Source of the DNA: Bactrocera neohumeralis
Taxonomy: Eukaryota; Arthropoda; Insecta; Diptera; Tephritidae
Direction: 5' to 3'
Length of the DNA: 64,000 bases
Assembly (NCBI RefSeq): GCF_024586455.1
Contig: NW_026091547.1
Span: forward strand, 1 to 64,000
Below, piece by piece: positions 42,910-53,379 of this stretch. A model generated the notes under the pieces. The model did not search any database and was not told where the DNA came from. It worked only from the letters and a program-made list of their open reading frames with translations. A program made the position numbers and the translations under genes. Each line of letters begins with the position of its first letter. Position 1 is the first letter of the stretch.

Positions 42910-45591
42910 ATTATTATTATTATTATTTATTGAAAAGGATAATACAATTACACCTTAACATTCTAAAAATTTTACAGCATTAGCAACTAAGGCCATCAGC
43001 TTCTTAAATATTGGTAAACGAATATACAATGGTTTCGTTTTTTAAGAGTATCAAACTTCAAAATAGATATCTAGTGTACATATAAATTTAATAAACTCTT
43101 TTATATTAGTATGTGTTACGTTTGTTAGTAATTCTGTTAAGTTTAAGTTGAGACGGTTGTGTTCCAATGATGTGCAGTTTTGTATTAGATGTTGAGTTGT
43201 GAGATTCTCGGTATTACAATATCGGCAAACTGGTGTTTGTGAGTTTTCCAATATATGTTTGTGTGTTAGTTTGGTGTGACCCAACCGAAAGCGAGTGTAT
43301 ACAATGCAATGTCTTCTGGATATGGTTGTAGGGAAGAGAGGCGATCTTCGTTGAGGGTTTATTATTTTGTAATAGTGGGAGTATTGGCTCCAGTGTTCAT
43401 TTTCTGCCTCACGATAGGATTTTTTAGCAAAATTTTTAATGTCGTTTTTGTTGTTGGTATTTATAAGTTTTAAGGGTGCTCTTGTCGCATGTTTGGCTTG
43501 GGCGTCGGCTAGAGTATTGCCTTGTATACCAATGTGGCTGGGTATCCATAATAACTTGATTTTACTAATATTGTCGATGAGGATATCTCTAATTTGAGAA
43601 ACGGTTGGATCAGCATAATTGATGTTTAGTATGGCTTTGAGCGACGATAATGAGTCACTGAAGATGAGGTGCTTACGTCTACTCTTTTTTGCTATTAGGC
43701 AAGCGTGCAGGATGGCTGTTGCTTCTGCTGTGAAAATTGAGGCAAAAGGAGGTAGTATAGCTGACATGATTACTGAGTTATCCTTAACGACACTGAAGGC
43801 CACATTATTGTAATCCTTTGATCCGTCTGTGTAGAGTGTATCCCAATTTTTATGAGAACTTATTATTTCTGCGAAGTATTTTAAATAAATGTCTGGAGGT
43901 GTAATTTCTTTTTTAAATTTAGCCAAATCCAGAATAACGCACGTTTTTGTAAGACTCCAAGGAGGAGCGCGAAGGCTTGGGATCACTGGGTTATTTAAAT
44001 GAATATTCATTTCCTTTGCAGAATGGATCAGCGTTTGCAAGGCTGAGGTTTTCCTGGTTTTTCTTTTCCGGTGTAGCCTGTTTGTTAGTGCGGCTTTAAC
44101 AGGAGAGCCTTCGGCATTGATGATTTTCGTAATCATGCTTCTGGTGATGTAAAGCAATCTGTTTTCTAAGGTAGGTAACCCGGCTTCAGCTAGAATGTTT
44201 TCTATAGGGGTAGTACGGAAAGCCCCAATGGCAAGTCGGGCTGCAGTGTGGTATGCTGACGCCATCTTTGACCAGTTCCTTTTGGATGTTTTGCTGAATA
44301 TAGGGAACCCATAATCAATTTTTGACAGAATTATTGATTTAACTATGTGAGTGAGTGTGTTGGAATTACTTTCTAATTTTATATTGCTGAGGCACTTAAT
44401 TACGTTTAATCTATTATGAAGTGATGAACATAATTCTGTTATGTGATCATTCCATGTATACTTATGATTAAATATTAAGCCTAAAATTTTAAGTTTATTT
44501 ACATTTATAATATTACAGTTGTTGATGCTTAATGAGGTATTATTACAATTTCGTTTGTTACATATGTGTAGGTGTTTAGATTTATTAGTAGAGATTTTAG
44601 TACCACTGATATGACACCAGCTTAAGATATTGTTAAAAAGAGTGTTAATTTGGTTAGTAAAAGTATTTGAATTTCGCACGATGTTGAAGATATAAAGATC
44701 ATCGGCATACAGTAGATGTTTAAAGTATTTGTGTTCATTTATTATACGGCTTAAATGATCGAAGGCTATAAGGAAAAGTGTTACAGACAAAGGAGAGCCT
44801 TGTGGAATACCGTTCTCAATTGGACATTGCTCACTTATAACACCATTAACTTTTACGCGAATTTTTCGATTGAGAAGGTAGTGCCGTATATAGTTAATTA
44901 TTTTTGTACCGAGTTTCCAAGTGGTTAGTTGTGCTATGATAGTATGGACACCCACTCGGTCGAAAGCTTTTTCCATGTCAATCGAGATAATTGAAAAATG
45001 GTTTTTACTAGAGAGAGAGTTTGATATTTCCTCATCTAAGGTAAGAAGAGCATCAATTGTACCGCGACCAGGCTTAAATGCTGTTTGTCGGTTAGAAAGT
45101 AGATTATTATTTAAGAGGTACCACATTAATCTTCTTGCTACCATTTTTTCCATTACTTTCGATAGACATGGAATAAGTGAAATTGGGCGATAACCTTCAG
45201 TGGTGTTTTTTGGTTTATTGGGTTTTGGTATGGGGATAGTGAGACTTGTTTTCCAAAATTGAGGTAATACGCTATTTGTAAATATTATGTTGTATAATTG
45301 GCATAGTTTAGTTTTACCAATGGGGGGAAGGTTTTTAATAAGCGGATAGGGGATTTTGTCCAAGCCTGGAGTTTTACCTTTCAGTGTAGAGAGGCAAGAA
45401 TTAAGTTCAAGTGTAGAGAAAGGAAGATCTATTTGCATTGCTTTTTGACTTAATTGGTAATTAACATGAACAGAATTAATATATCGACTTTTCCTAATTA
45501 CGTATTCATCGCTAAAATTGCTATTTTTTGAATAGTTTGACCAGGTTTTGGCGAAAATCTGTGCTATTTCCACTGGAGTGGAAGCGCTTAA
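42910..45591 (-). mobile_element. I-type LINE inserted in BEL-2 gag, 13-bp target duplication
   Basis: ATATGTAATAGTT lies on both sides (42897-42909 and 45592-45604). Removing the LINE and one copy joins the gag frame H-N-N-Y-Y-I-S-S-S-E-K. The 3' end is a (TAA)n run (42910-42931), the tail typical of I elements. The 5' end is truncated inside ORF2: the endonuclease is absent. Confidence 0.9.
43051..45573 (-). CDS. LINE ORF2 fragment: reverse transcriptase plus RNase H, 840 codons open
   Basis: Uninterrupted from 45573 to the stop at 43051. The first Met is only the first one in the truncated frame, since the protein would have begun upstream with an endonuclease. RT motifs in order: P-G-L-D-K-I-P, Y-R-P-I-S-L-I-P, F-K-P-G-R-G-T-I-D-A, I-S-I-D-M-E-K-A-F-D-R-V, N-G-I-P-Q-G-S-P-L-S-V and the catalytic Y-A-D-D at about residue 300. 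RNase H near residues 590-700: Y-T-D-G-S-K-D, E-A-T-A-I, S-D-S-L-S-S and H-I-G-I-Q-G-N-x-x-A-D. A C-terminal C-x2-C...H-L-x-x-x-C motif follows. This supports target-primed reverse transcription in the nucleus of an intact relative. No disabling change is seen in the retained part, so the insertion is young. Confidence 0.88.
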   Translation of the reverse strand: MEIAQIFAKTWSNYSKNSNFSDEYVIRKSRYINSVHVNYQLSQKAMQIDLPFSTLELNSCLSTLKGKTPGLDKIPYPLIKNLPPIGKTKLCQLYNIIFTNSVLPQFWKTSLTIPIPKPNKPKNTTEGYRPISLIPCLSKVMEKMVARRLMWYLLNNNLLSNRQTAFKPGRGTIDALLTLDEEISNSLSSKNHFSIISIDMEKAFDRVGVHTIIAQLTTWKLGTKIINYIRHYLLNRKIRVKVNGVISEQCPIENGIPQGSPLSVTLFLIAFDHLSRIINEHKYFKHLLYADDLYIFNIVRNSNTFTNQINTLFNNILSWCHISGTKISTNKSKHLHICNKRNCNNTSLSINNCNIINVNKLKILGLIFNHKYTWNDHITELCSSLHNRLNVIKCLSNIKLESNSNTLTHIVKSIILSKIDYGFPIFSKTSKRNWSKMASAYHTAARLAIGAFRTTPIENILAEAGLPTLENRLLYITRSMITKIINAEGSPVKAALTNRLHRKRKTRKTSALQTLIHSAKEMNIHLNNPVIPSLRAPPWSLTKTCVILDLAKFKKEITPPDIYLKYFAEIISSHKNWDTLYTDGSKDYNNVAFSVVKDNSVIMSAILPPFASIFTAEATAILHACLIAKKSRRKHLIFSDSLSSLKAILNINYADPTVSQIRDILIDNISKIKLLWIPSHIGIQGNTLADAQAKHATRAPLKLINTNNKNDIKNFAKKSYREAENEHWSQYSHYYKIINPQRRSPLFPTTISRRHCIVYTRFRLGHTKLTHKHILENSQTPVCRYCNTENLTTQHLIQNCTSLEHNRLNLNLTELLTNVTHTNIKEFIKFICTLDIYFEV

Positions 45592-45604
45592 ATATGTAAT
45601 AGTT

Positions 45605-46060
45605 GTTGTGTACCATGTCTTGGAACACGTTGAAAAAATTAGCCCATTCTTTTATTTCCCCATAGAAATTTGGAATTTTCAGTTTTTCCAATTCCAAATT
45701 ATGGCGAAATGCTACTTTTGGCTCTTAAATTTTTAAGAAATTTTTTAGACGAGGGAGCTCTTTAAAATATTGTGCTACTATTTCGTCGTAAGTTTCCTCA
45801 ATTTCCAAATTAAAATATTTTGAAAGATCGCTGCTGTACATGTTTTCTATGTTATTAAACAACGTTTCCAAATATGCGCTTTTATTCTTCAAAGGGATCC
45901 TTGGAGGTTTAATGATTGGTCGCCTAGTTGAGTATCCCTTTGAATCGCAATTAAAGGATTTTTGCGTATAGTCTTTTGCTATTACGGCTTACGTATCCTG
46001 TTCCTTATTCTCAGTATAAGGCTTTATATTACTCAATTGTTGAGTTTATTGTCGCTTGAG
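45605..46060 (-). pseudogene. BEL-2 gag N-terminal half
   Basis: The minus strand reads P-L-K-N-K-S-A-Y-L-E-T-L-F-N-N-I-E (about 45890), Y-D-E-I-V-A-Q-Y-F (about 45780), an in-frame stop near 45736, then L-E-K-L-K-I-P-N-F-Y-G-E-I-K-E-W-A-N-F-F (about 45690-45640), the conserved DUF1759 entry. It continues in 42896 after the LINE. Confidence 0.75.
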
Positions 46061-46073
46061 CTCAAAATATTGA

Positions 46074-46088
46074 GGCTCAAATGGACCA
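46074..46088 (-). other. Candidate primer-binding site of BEL-2
   Basis: In minus direction, just after the 5' LTR end, the sequence reads TGGTCCATTTGAGCC. It starts TGG, the complement of a tRNA CCA end, at the right place. The donor tRNA was not identified. Confidence 0.5.
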
Positions 46089-46091
46089 AAA

Positions 46092-46585
46092 TATTAATAA
46101 AGGTTATTGCAGTTCTGCGTCACTTATTCCTTACCTCGGGTGGGGGCAATAAGTGATAGCTAACGGCTCCTTTATTTGAAATATTCCTTTTTAAGTTTTC
46201 TTTTACCCCTTACCACTGGTAGGGGGAAGTAAAATATGTAAATAAAAAGAATCTTTTCAATTGAGATTGTCTTTCAAATCTGATTTTTATTTAGTATTTT
46301 CCTTGCTTATATACAAATTTTAAAACTATCTTGAATAACTAAATATATGTGTATGTGTGTATGTTTATATGTATTGCAGCATATTGTTTATTGCTGCTTG
46401 CATTTTAATACATGTGTGTGTGTGTCTAAGGCACTTGAGAATTTTGATGAAGAATACAATAACCACCATAAGGGTTGTTTTTCTGTATTGTATTCTTATT
46501 ACATATTTTTCTTTTATTTTGCTGCATTTTTGTATGCAGTCAACTGATAGTGGACTGTATTATTATTGTTCAAGTAATTTGAACA
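46092..46585 (-). repeat. BEL-2 5' LTR, uninterrupted
   Basis: 494 bp. Same as 34834-36361 without the REP-A insertion. It contains a TG/CA-rich microsatellite at 46352-46420. It ends against GCGGA, the target duplication. Confidence 0.9.
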
Positions 46586-48467
46586 GCGGATTCGACGCCA
46601 AAACAGAACTCTAAATATTATAGGAATTGGAAATTCAAGTACAAAAGTCGGGGCCAAATTAAGCGCATTTGTTAAGTCGCGTGTAAATGATTGTGAATTT
46701 TTGGCGGAATTCTGGATTATGCGATGTATTTCGGCTAATCATCCAGACCATACCATTAATATTAATGGTTGGAAAATTCCGCACAATATTAATTTGGAGG
46801 ATCCAGAATTCCAAAAATCTCAAAAGATCGATATCTTATTAGGAGCAGAAACCTTTTTCGATCTGTTAGTTGTTGGCCAAATTAAAAATGACCTTAATCT
46901 ACCAACGCTACAGAAAGCTATTTTGGGATGGATTGTGTCTGGCAAATATGTCAGCAGTCTTAGTCCTTCTCCCGAAGTAAATAGCACATTATGCCAAACT
47001 GAAAAAAATGTAACGTCAATAGATTCAGTAGTCCAAAATTCTGGGCTCTAGAGGAACTTCCTTCAGAAACAATTGGCAACAAACTCACACCTGAACAAAA
47101 GGGGTGTGGACAATTTTTCGTCAATACAACTGAAGTATTAACTTCAGGAAGGCTTCATGTCGGAATGCCCTTTAAGGCTGACCGTAAGTTACTCGATCAC
47201 TCTTATGAAATCGCAGTTCGGCGGTTTCAGGCCCTGGACATTGAACATTGAAAGATCCAGAACTTTGTAAAATGTATCTGGACTTTATGAATGACTATAA
47301 AGCGCTGGGTCACATGAGCCCAGAAAATAATAAGATCCCGAGTGAGCCACACTATTTCATTCCGCATCAGTGCGTTTTGATGTCCGAAAGCACAACAACG
47401 AAATTGCGAGTTGTCTTTGATGCGTCGAGTCTTACTTCTTCTCAAATTTCATTAAATGAACTTTTGATGGTAAGGCCAACCATCCAAGAAGAATTGTACT
47501 CAACTCTTCTTCGTTTTCGTTTACATAAGTACGCGTTAACGGCAGACATTACTAAAATGTACCGCCAAATAATCATGCATGAAGAAGACAGAAACTGTCA
47601 GCTCATTGGAGAGAGCATCCGTCACTTACGGCACTGCCCCTTCACGATTTGTTGCAACTCGGTGTTTACAAATACTCAAATACCCACTCGGTTTATTGGC
47701 GATTAAAAGAGACTTTTATGTTGATGACTTATTAACATTGTCTCAAAAATTTGAGTCTCTAGATCTTATAAGGAGTGAAGTAACTAAAATATTAAACTCG
47801 GCCGGAACCACCTTAACGAAGTGGTTTTCGAACCACCCTAAATTTTTCGACAGTAATTGTACTGAAAAGTCATTAAGCTTCGATGACAAAAACTCAACTA
47901 AAACACTAGGAATCCATTGGTTGTCGAAAGAGGATTTGTTTCGATTTGTTTTGGATGCCAATTTTAATGATCTGAGAGCTACTAAACGAAACATACCGTC
48001 AGTCTCTGCTCGCCTTTCCGATCCTCTACCGCTACCCGCAAACTTGCTAAAACTCAATCCGTTCTTGCATGAGTACTCGGATATGTCGCTTTCATTCAAA
48101 TTAATCCGAGTAAGAGGTCGCCTTTTAAATGCGCCTCTCCCATGCGATGCCAAATTACCATTATTACTAATTAAAAATTCGCACTTCGTTATGAATTATT
48201 ACGATGGCAATTTGTTTGCTGTCTCCAGCAACAGTTTTGGCGACAGTGGTCCAAAACGTACATTACGAATCTTAAGGTGAGCAACAAATCTCATCCTCGT
48301 ACACGAAGACAACATGTCACCGCAGCAGTGGACACTAGGACGAATCGTCGCAATCGTAGAAGGACGAGACGGAAAGGTACGAGTGGCAGACGTGGCAACC
48401 AAGGCAGGCACAATTAAGCGCCCTGTTCACAAGCTCGCCCTTCTGTCTGTCGAACTTGAAAGATCAT
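46586..48467 (+). pseudogene. BEL-1 protease end, RT and integrase C-terminal pieces
   Basis: 46600-47050: protease half with I-I-G-I-G-N-S-S-T-K, I-D-I-L-L-G-A-E-T-F and L-G-W-I-V-S-G. 47280-47580: RT start (H-M-S-P-E-N, R-V-V-F-D-A-S, L-N-E-L-L-M-V-R-P-T-I-Q, A-D-I-T-K-M-Y-R-Q). 47700-47960: Y-V-D-D-L-L (catalytic D-D at about 47725), then T-L-G-I-H-W. From about 48010 the text jumps to pieces with S-F-K-L-I-R-V-R-G-R-L-L-N-A-P. It ends with E-D-N-M-S-P-Q-Q-W-T-L-G-R-I...V-A-D-V-A-T-K-A-G-T-I-K-R-P-V-H-K-L, the BEL C-terminal domain. Frameshifts, and loss of RNase H and most of integrase. Confidence 0.82.
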
Positions 48468-49035
48468 GATCCTGCCAAGGTGAACGGTGTTGCGTCAGGC
48501 GACTTTATAAATCTAAAAATAATGTTTAAGAAAGAAATTTGTCTAATTTGAATTATATTTGAATATATTTTAAAATGTTTTATATCATGTGAAATACTTA
48601 AAATTTTTATAGTATATTAACAAAAACATCATCTACTACCAATGTATTAGAATACTCTATTACCATGAATTATGAGATTGCTGAATTGAGTTATAACTAC
48701 ATATACTTACCCCTATTTTTGTATACATACTTACCACTAGTCTAAGCCGTTAGGTTAAGGTTTAGGCTAACTCATGAAACTAATGTAATAAAGAATTCTA
48801 TTGTTAAAGACTATACCCGCGAACAGTTGTTTTTATAATCGGAATTCTTAAATTCAACCAAAGCACAGGCAATTAGCTTTTGAATCAAGTTGCACATCTC
48901 CGTGAGTCTAACTTTGTAATTTCAATCTCAAAAACGCTTAAGTTTTTTTCGGCTGTATTACGGCCATCTCCCAATCACTCCCAATAGGTCTCTTTTGAGA
49001 GTTTTTCTGATATATCTCACGTTTGAACCCAGTTC
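48468..49035. other. Probable BEL-1 3' flank; no gene
   Basis: The AT-rich sequence after the BEL-1 stop may include its 3' LTR (a candidate start is TGTTGCGTCAGGCG at about 48489, and AATAAAGAATTC at 48788 could be a polyadenylation signal). No matching 5' LTR was found, so this is not firm. Confidence 0.35.
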
Positions 49036-49039
49036 TTAA

Positions 49040-49665
49040 AGGCCGCTGTCACATTTTATTTATTTTTTTATTTTGGCTAGCGTCTGGTTTCGTTCTAATT
49101 CTCTTCTCGATCGGTTTCTTTTTCCTAACCACGTCTACCCATTTTTCGCCAGTGAGCTTATCTCCCGAACTGTTTTTATGCATGATTGTAGTGACCTCAC
49201 TATATGTTGCCTGCAGTTGTTGAATCATGCATTTGGGCTTCTTCGTTGCTGGTAAATATCCCAATATCTCGCGTGGTCTATTTGCTGTATTTCATCAATT
49301 TTTGATAGGGGATACCTTTCCCTACCATGGCTCTTTACGAGGGGTTCTCTTTTTTTTCTGCTTTGTCATACAAACTTGTGATACAACTTACAAGATCACG
49401 CATTGATTTATATGCCTTTGACCAGACTTCATGCTTTCGAGCTCTCTAATTTTTTTACCTAGTTTGCAGAAAATGTTTTCACTATCTCGCAGCTGCTCAG
49501 ATTTGCCGTCTTTGGCCATTTGGTCCATATTTTCACATTTTTTTGTTGATCCAGCCGTGGTGGATTTTTCATTTTTGCCTTTTGGAGGCGTTCTCAAAAT
49601 TTTTGAGTTCCTCCGAAAAGGATTATCTGGTGTACATCCCAAACTATACTCAGAGGCCATAACTT
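49040..49665 (-). pseudogene. R1-like LINE ORF1 remnant
   Basis: Two minus-strand pieces, 49660-49388 (P-F-R-R-N-S-K-I-L-R-T-P-P, K-K-I-R-E-L-E) and 49264-49049 (T-K-K-P-K-C-M-I-Q-Q-L-Q, W-V-D-V-V-R-K-K-K-P). They have the low-complexity, lysine-rich look of the first half of R1-clade ORF1 proteins. No zinc knuckles remain. A fragment of ORF1 end plus endonuclease of the same general clade lies at 56050-57085. Confidence 0.55.
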
Positions 49666-49883
49666 TGCCAGGAAATAGTTGGGCACACCTGTCAGTGGGT
49701 ACGTGCAGTCCTTTGCCCTAACAAGTCTTACTTGTGTTGTGCCAAAAGCAAAAAACGAAGAAGGAGAGAAAGGAGAAACGCAAAGAGAAAACAGCTGATA
49801 GACCAAATCAAAACAGCAGAAAAGAATTTAGTGCACGTTTTCGCTGTTACTTGGGGAAGTTCCTATTTAAGTTTAATTTTTAT

Positions 49884-50355
49884 GCTCTTGCAACCGTTGC
49901 TACAGAGAGTCTTATAGTTTTGTTCACCTAACGTTTGTACGTATCACCTAAAACTAATCGAGAATGATATAGGGTTATATATGTATATATAAATGATCAG
50001 AATGACGAGAAAAGTAGAAATCAGGTTGTTTGCTGCCGGGATGGGATATAACTTTGCACGAATAATGTCTTTAGTATATAATAAAAGCTGTTCAAGCCCC
50101 TAGGCACTGAATATTTGGACCCGGTACTTATACAAGTAGTTGACTTTTGATCGAAAATGTCGATCAATGTGTGATATATATAACTGAAATTAAGAGTTAA
50201 CCCCTTCTCTTATAATGGTATGTCAAAAAAGGGTTGATTCGGACCATCCTGCTGACTTTACTATATATGATTGCTTTTACACCTTAAAGTATTTCCCTGG
50301 CTTTGATTTTTGCAATTTGCAAGAGCATAAAATGTTCTTCCTTAGTTGTTTATAT
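49884..50355 (+). mobile_element. REP-C copy 1 (DINE-like), shortened
   Basis: Starts TGCTCTTGCAACCG TTGCTACAGAGAGT and ends TTGCAAGAGCATAAAATG...CTTCCTTAGTTG before TT. The plan is as REP-A, but the sequence differs and the middle is shorter. Confidence 0.6.
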
Positions 50356-51311
50356 ATAAATTTGCCAAGAAAGGATCAGGTAAGTGCAAAATAAATTCAA
50401 TTGAACCAAATTTCTTGTACTTATCTAACTTTAATGTTAATTTTCCCGGTACGCCCTAAACAAAAACCAATTTGCTATAACTACTAAAAACCACAAATTC
50501 TTGCAGATGTTGAAGACCACTAAGAAAACAAGTATACTTTCACTGGCAGTAAATGTATTGTCCGTCGTATTCGTGTTTTTGTTTGTATGTAGGGGTAGCT
50601 GACTTTAATAAAGGCTTAAGAGGATCGGCATCGGCGAATTATGCTTTATAAACAATAGTTGTTTGTGCTGCGCGCAAGTACGTTGGCGTAAAATACAAAA
50701 GCATGGGTACCTAAAAGTAGATTACGCCGCTGATTACAATGGCTGCTGACTTGTGGAATATCTTGCTGCAAGCGGAAAAGCCACGATAGAAAGTGACTTG
50801 CGTTGTACAAAATGTTTGAGTATTTAAATTTAATACAAATAATAATTACGTCAGATTTTATTGTAGTTGCCAGAGAGAGCTGTAATTTTCCTGCATTTTC
50901 GACATAATGTTTATAGGTACTTCAGAGTGCATTAATTATGTGCTTGCATAAATTCAGTGCACATACTCCTGCAAAATAAAATTAAATAAATGGAATGGCA
51001 AAGCATGAAAAGTTAATAGAATTTTCATTAATATTTGTCGCCCTATTCTTGGCTGATACTATGTTTACTTTCTTACTATTTCTGACTAAGTTAGTCAATT
51101 TGGATATAGTAGGAGAATTTGAACTGTTTGAATTTAAAACCTATGTTTTAGGTATACATTTTTTAAAAACACATTTTTAATTTCAAAATCCAATTTAGAA
51201 CAAAAAATTAAAGGCTTTTCAACACCGTTTAACACTTTGTCTTATTTACATTTAAATATTTTTAATTATATAGTAGTTTTATCCATTTTCATTTCAGCTT
51301 ATAATTAACAA
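50356..51311. other. No gene recognised
   Basis: AT-rich sequence. The small open frame at 50995-51180 is hydrophobic and resembles nothing known to me. No repeat shared with the rest of the window was noticed. Confidence 0.5.
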
Positions 51312-52130
51312 AAAAACAAGTAAGGAAGGCCTTAGTTCGGATGCATCAAAATATTTTATACTCTTGCAACTTGCAAGAATCGAAGCCAGGGGAATATTTT
51401 AAGGTGTGAAACCAATAATATAGAGTAAAGTCCTCTGGATGTTCGAAAATCCTGATACGTATATTAGTTATATAGTGGCATGGTCAAGTTTTCGCTCAAA
51501 TTTATCTATTTTAGGCACAAAGATACAAAACTAACATTTTGGCCGATATATGCGTTACAATGTCACCCGGAAGTTCGAAAATCTTAATATTAAGTATATG
51601 AGGCTAAGGGAAGTACTGCTCCGATTCAACCCATATTTGACATACAGATATGACATTTTAAGACAAGGATTATCCCCTAATTTCAGTAATATATACCACA
51701 AATTTATCGACATTTTTGATCAAACGTCAACTATAGGTACCGGGGTCTAAATATTCGGTTCCTAGGAGTTTGAACAGTTATTATTGGATTTTTAACAATT
51801 TTTGATCATTAGGTGGCACATACTAAATACATTATTCCTTCAAAGTTTTATGCACCTATACTAATTACATTTTGATTTGTGTACTGGAATGTGAAAGAAT
51901 CACATGAAGTTTTAAATTGTGTTATATGGGAAGTACGCGTGTTTGTAGTCCGATTTCGCAATGAGACATAAAATTGTCAAACGAATGCCCGGTAAGTAAT
52001 TTTGTAATCGGTTCAATCGGTTAGATGGGTCCCGAGATATGGGATTTCACCGAAAAGTGGGCGGTGGCACGCCCATCGTCCAATTTTCACGCCAACATAA
52101 TCGTCAATTTTAATTTAAGTAACAACTGCC
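51312..52130 (-). mobile_element. REP-C copy 2 (minus)
   Basis: Begins AAACAAGTAAGGAAGGCC, then TTAGTTCGGATG and TATACTCTTGCAA CTTGCAAG. Downstream are paragraphs of CCGAGATATGGG, GTGGGCGGTGGCACGCCCATC and similar motifs, as expected of this repeat class. The outer tip is not clearly delimited (somewhere near 52130). Confidence 0.55.
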
Positions 52131-52589
52131 GAGAAGACCAATTCCGAAAAAAGTGTTGCATTATGGAAGACCACACGTACAAAGACCACCCATTATAAGA
52201 TATGCTCTTGTATACTGAGTAGTATTCTTGGGTTACAATTAAAAGAAAGATAAGTTCAGAATTAATTATTTTCCTTAGTAAAATTTATCGAATTTTGATA
52301 AACTCGTTGAAAATGGTTATTATTCATTATATAATACTTATTATTCGATATATAACTTCAAATTGCTTACTTTTTCTAACTTACTTCCTTCCGCAGCCCA
52401 GTACTCTTACCCTCCTATCTAGCTAACTGCCTCTTGGATTCTAAATAACGGAAGGTAGTTTATATATGCAACTAGAGCAACAAAACCACGTTGTCCACTG
52501 TTGTGCGGTAATTATTTCAAGAGTTTGCTAAACTTACGAGGCTCCATGAAGCAGTCGCTTCAGATACATCCGCGCGGCAATATGCACTG
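52131..52589. other. No gene recognised
   Basis: AT-rich spacer between REP-C and a LINE remnant. No supported frame. Confidence 0.4.
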
Positions 52590-53150
52590 ATATGCATACC
52601 ACACAAAAATACATGAGTAAGACATCATTGTCAGTTCAGTTCTGCCTTGCACTTGGCAGTGTCGTGGCTGGGCGGAGCCCTTCACATAAAAGCTCCGCTA
52701 TATATACCTTCCTTGAGGCTTTCATCAACGTACGACCGGTTGCGATTATTGCAGCTTTTAACAAGTTTGAGCTTCGAAAATAGTCTCAAGCATACCACCT
52801 ATAGTCTCCTTTTTGACAGAACGGTTCTGACGAAGAAGGAGCTGTCCTTCGGAAAGTAAGTAGGGGCACCCCGCTAGGTGACATCCTTTCCCCTTTTCTC
52901 CTAATCATAGTGTTCTAAACACCGTTTACGATTCCAACCAACCTAAATGTGGTAACCAAGTGGGCAGAAAGAAATTAAATAGCCATGAATCCAAATAAAA
53001 CTGTGCTTGTTTTATTTAATAGGAAATAAAAAATCTCTGATGCTACTCTTCCCTCCTTGGCAGGCAAGTAGTTATCTGGTGGAGCAGCTGGAGCATTTCA
53101 AACAGCAGCTGGTAGAGGAGTATATGACATTAGTAACATCTTAAAGTTTA
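52590..53150 (+). pseudogene. R1-like LINE RT remnant
   Basis: Very decayed. Readable words are the lead to the RT palm (near 52870-52920: G-D-I-L-S-P-L-L-L-I-I-V-like) and the stretch after the catalytic loop (about 52960-53025: W-A-E-R-N...M-N-P-N-K-T-V-L-V-L-F-N-R-K), typical of R1/I-group LINEs. The catalytic Y-x-D-D is lost. Confidence 0.5.
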
Positions 53151-53379
53151 TTCCATATTAGATTTGTAAGGGTTCTCGGCCACAGTAGAATCTCCAGAAA
53201 TTAGCGATGAGCTTGTTATAGAAAGCTCTGCCTTAATAAATTTGCGGTAAGTTTAAAGCGCTTCGTCGATCTATGAGAATCTGGTTATCCACTTTTATCA
53301 GTTTAAGTGAAAAACAAAGGACGAATATCTATCTAAGTGAGATCATACGATTTTGGATCAACCTTACGACCTAACTTAA

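Larger units (their letters stand above)
34834..46585 (-). mobile_element. BEL-2: BEL/Pao retrotransposon (minus) inside BEL-1
   Basis: Two copies of a ~0.5-kb LTR (34834-36361 including a repeat insertion, and 46092-46585) bound the unit, and GCGGA flanks both sides (34829-34833, 46586-46590). In its own direction the LTR starts TGTTCAAATTAC and ends TTAATA. The internal order on minus is gag, zinc knuckles, protease, a short piece before RT, integrase and an envelope-like remnant. RT and RNase H are missing. It hosts a DINE-like repeat (35271-36282), a TIR transposon (38355-41591) and a LINE (42910-45591). Without these it would be about 4.8 kb. Confidence 0.9.
33655..48840 (+). mobile_element. 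BEL-1: BEL/Pao retrotransposon split by BEL-2
   Basis: Plus-strand gag-to-protease lies at 33655-34833 and the frame resumes at 46586 with the rest of protease, RT, and the integrase C-terminal region up to 48467. The break falls inside one protein segment: L-A-Q-K-L-R-I on the left and R-R-Q-N-R-T-L-N on the right join without loss once the inserted element and one GCGGA copy are removed. LTRs of BEL-1 could not be delimited. A polyadenylation-like AATAAA near 48788 may belong to its 3' LTR. Confidence 0.85.

Noticed and set aside
48199..48411. Minus-strand frame of 70 codons
   Set aside because: Shadow of the conserved BEL-1 C-terminal domain on plus.
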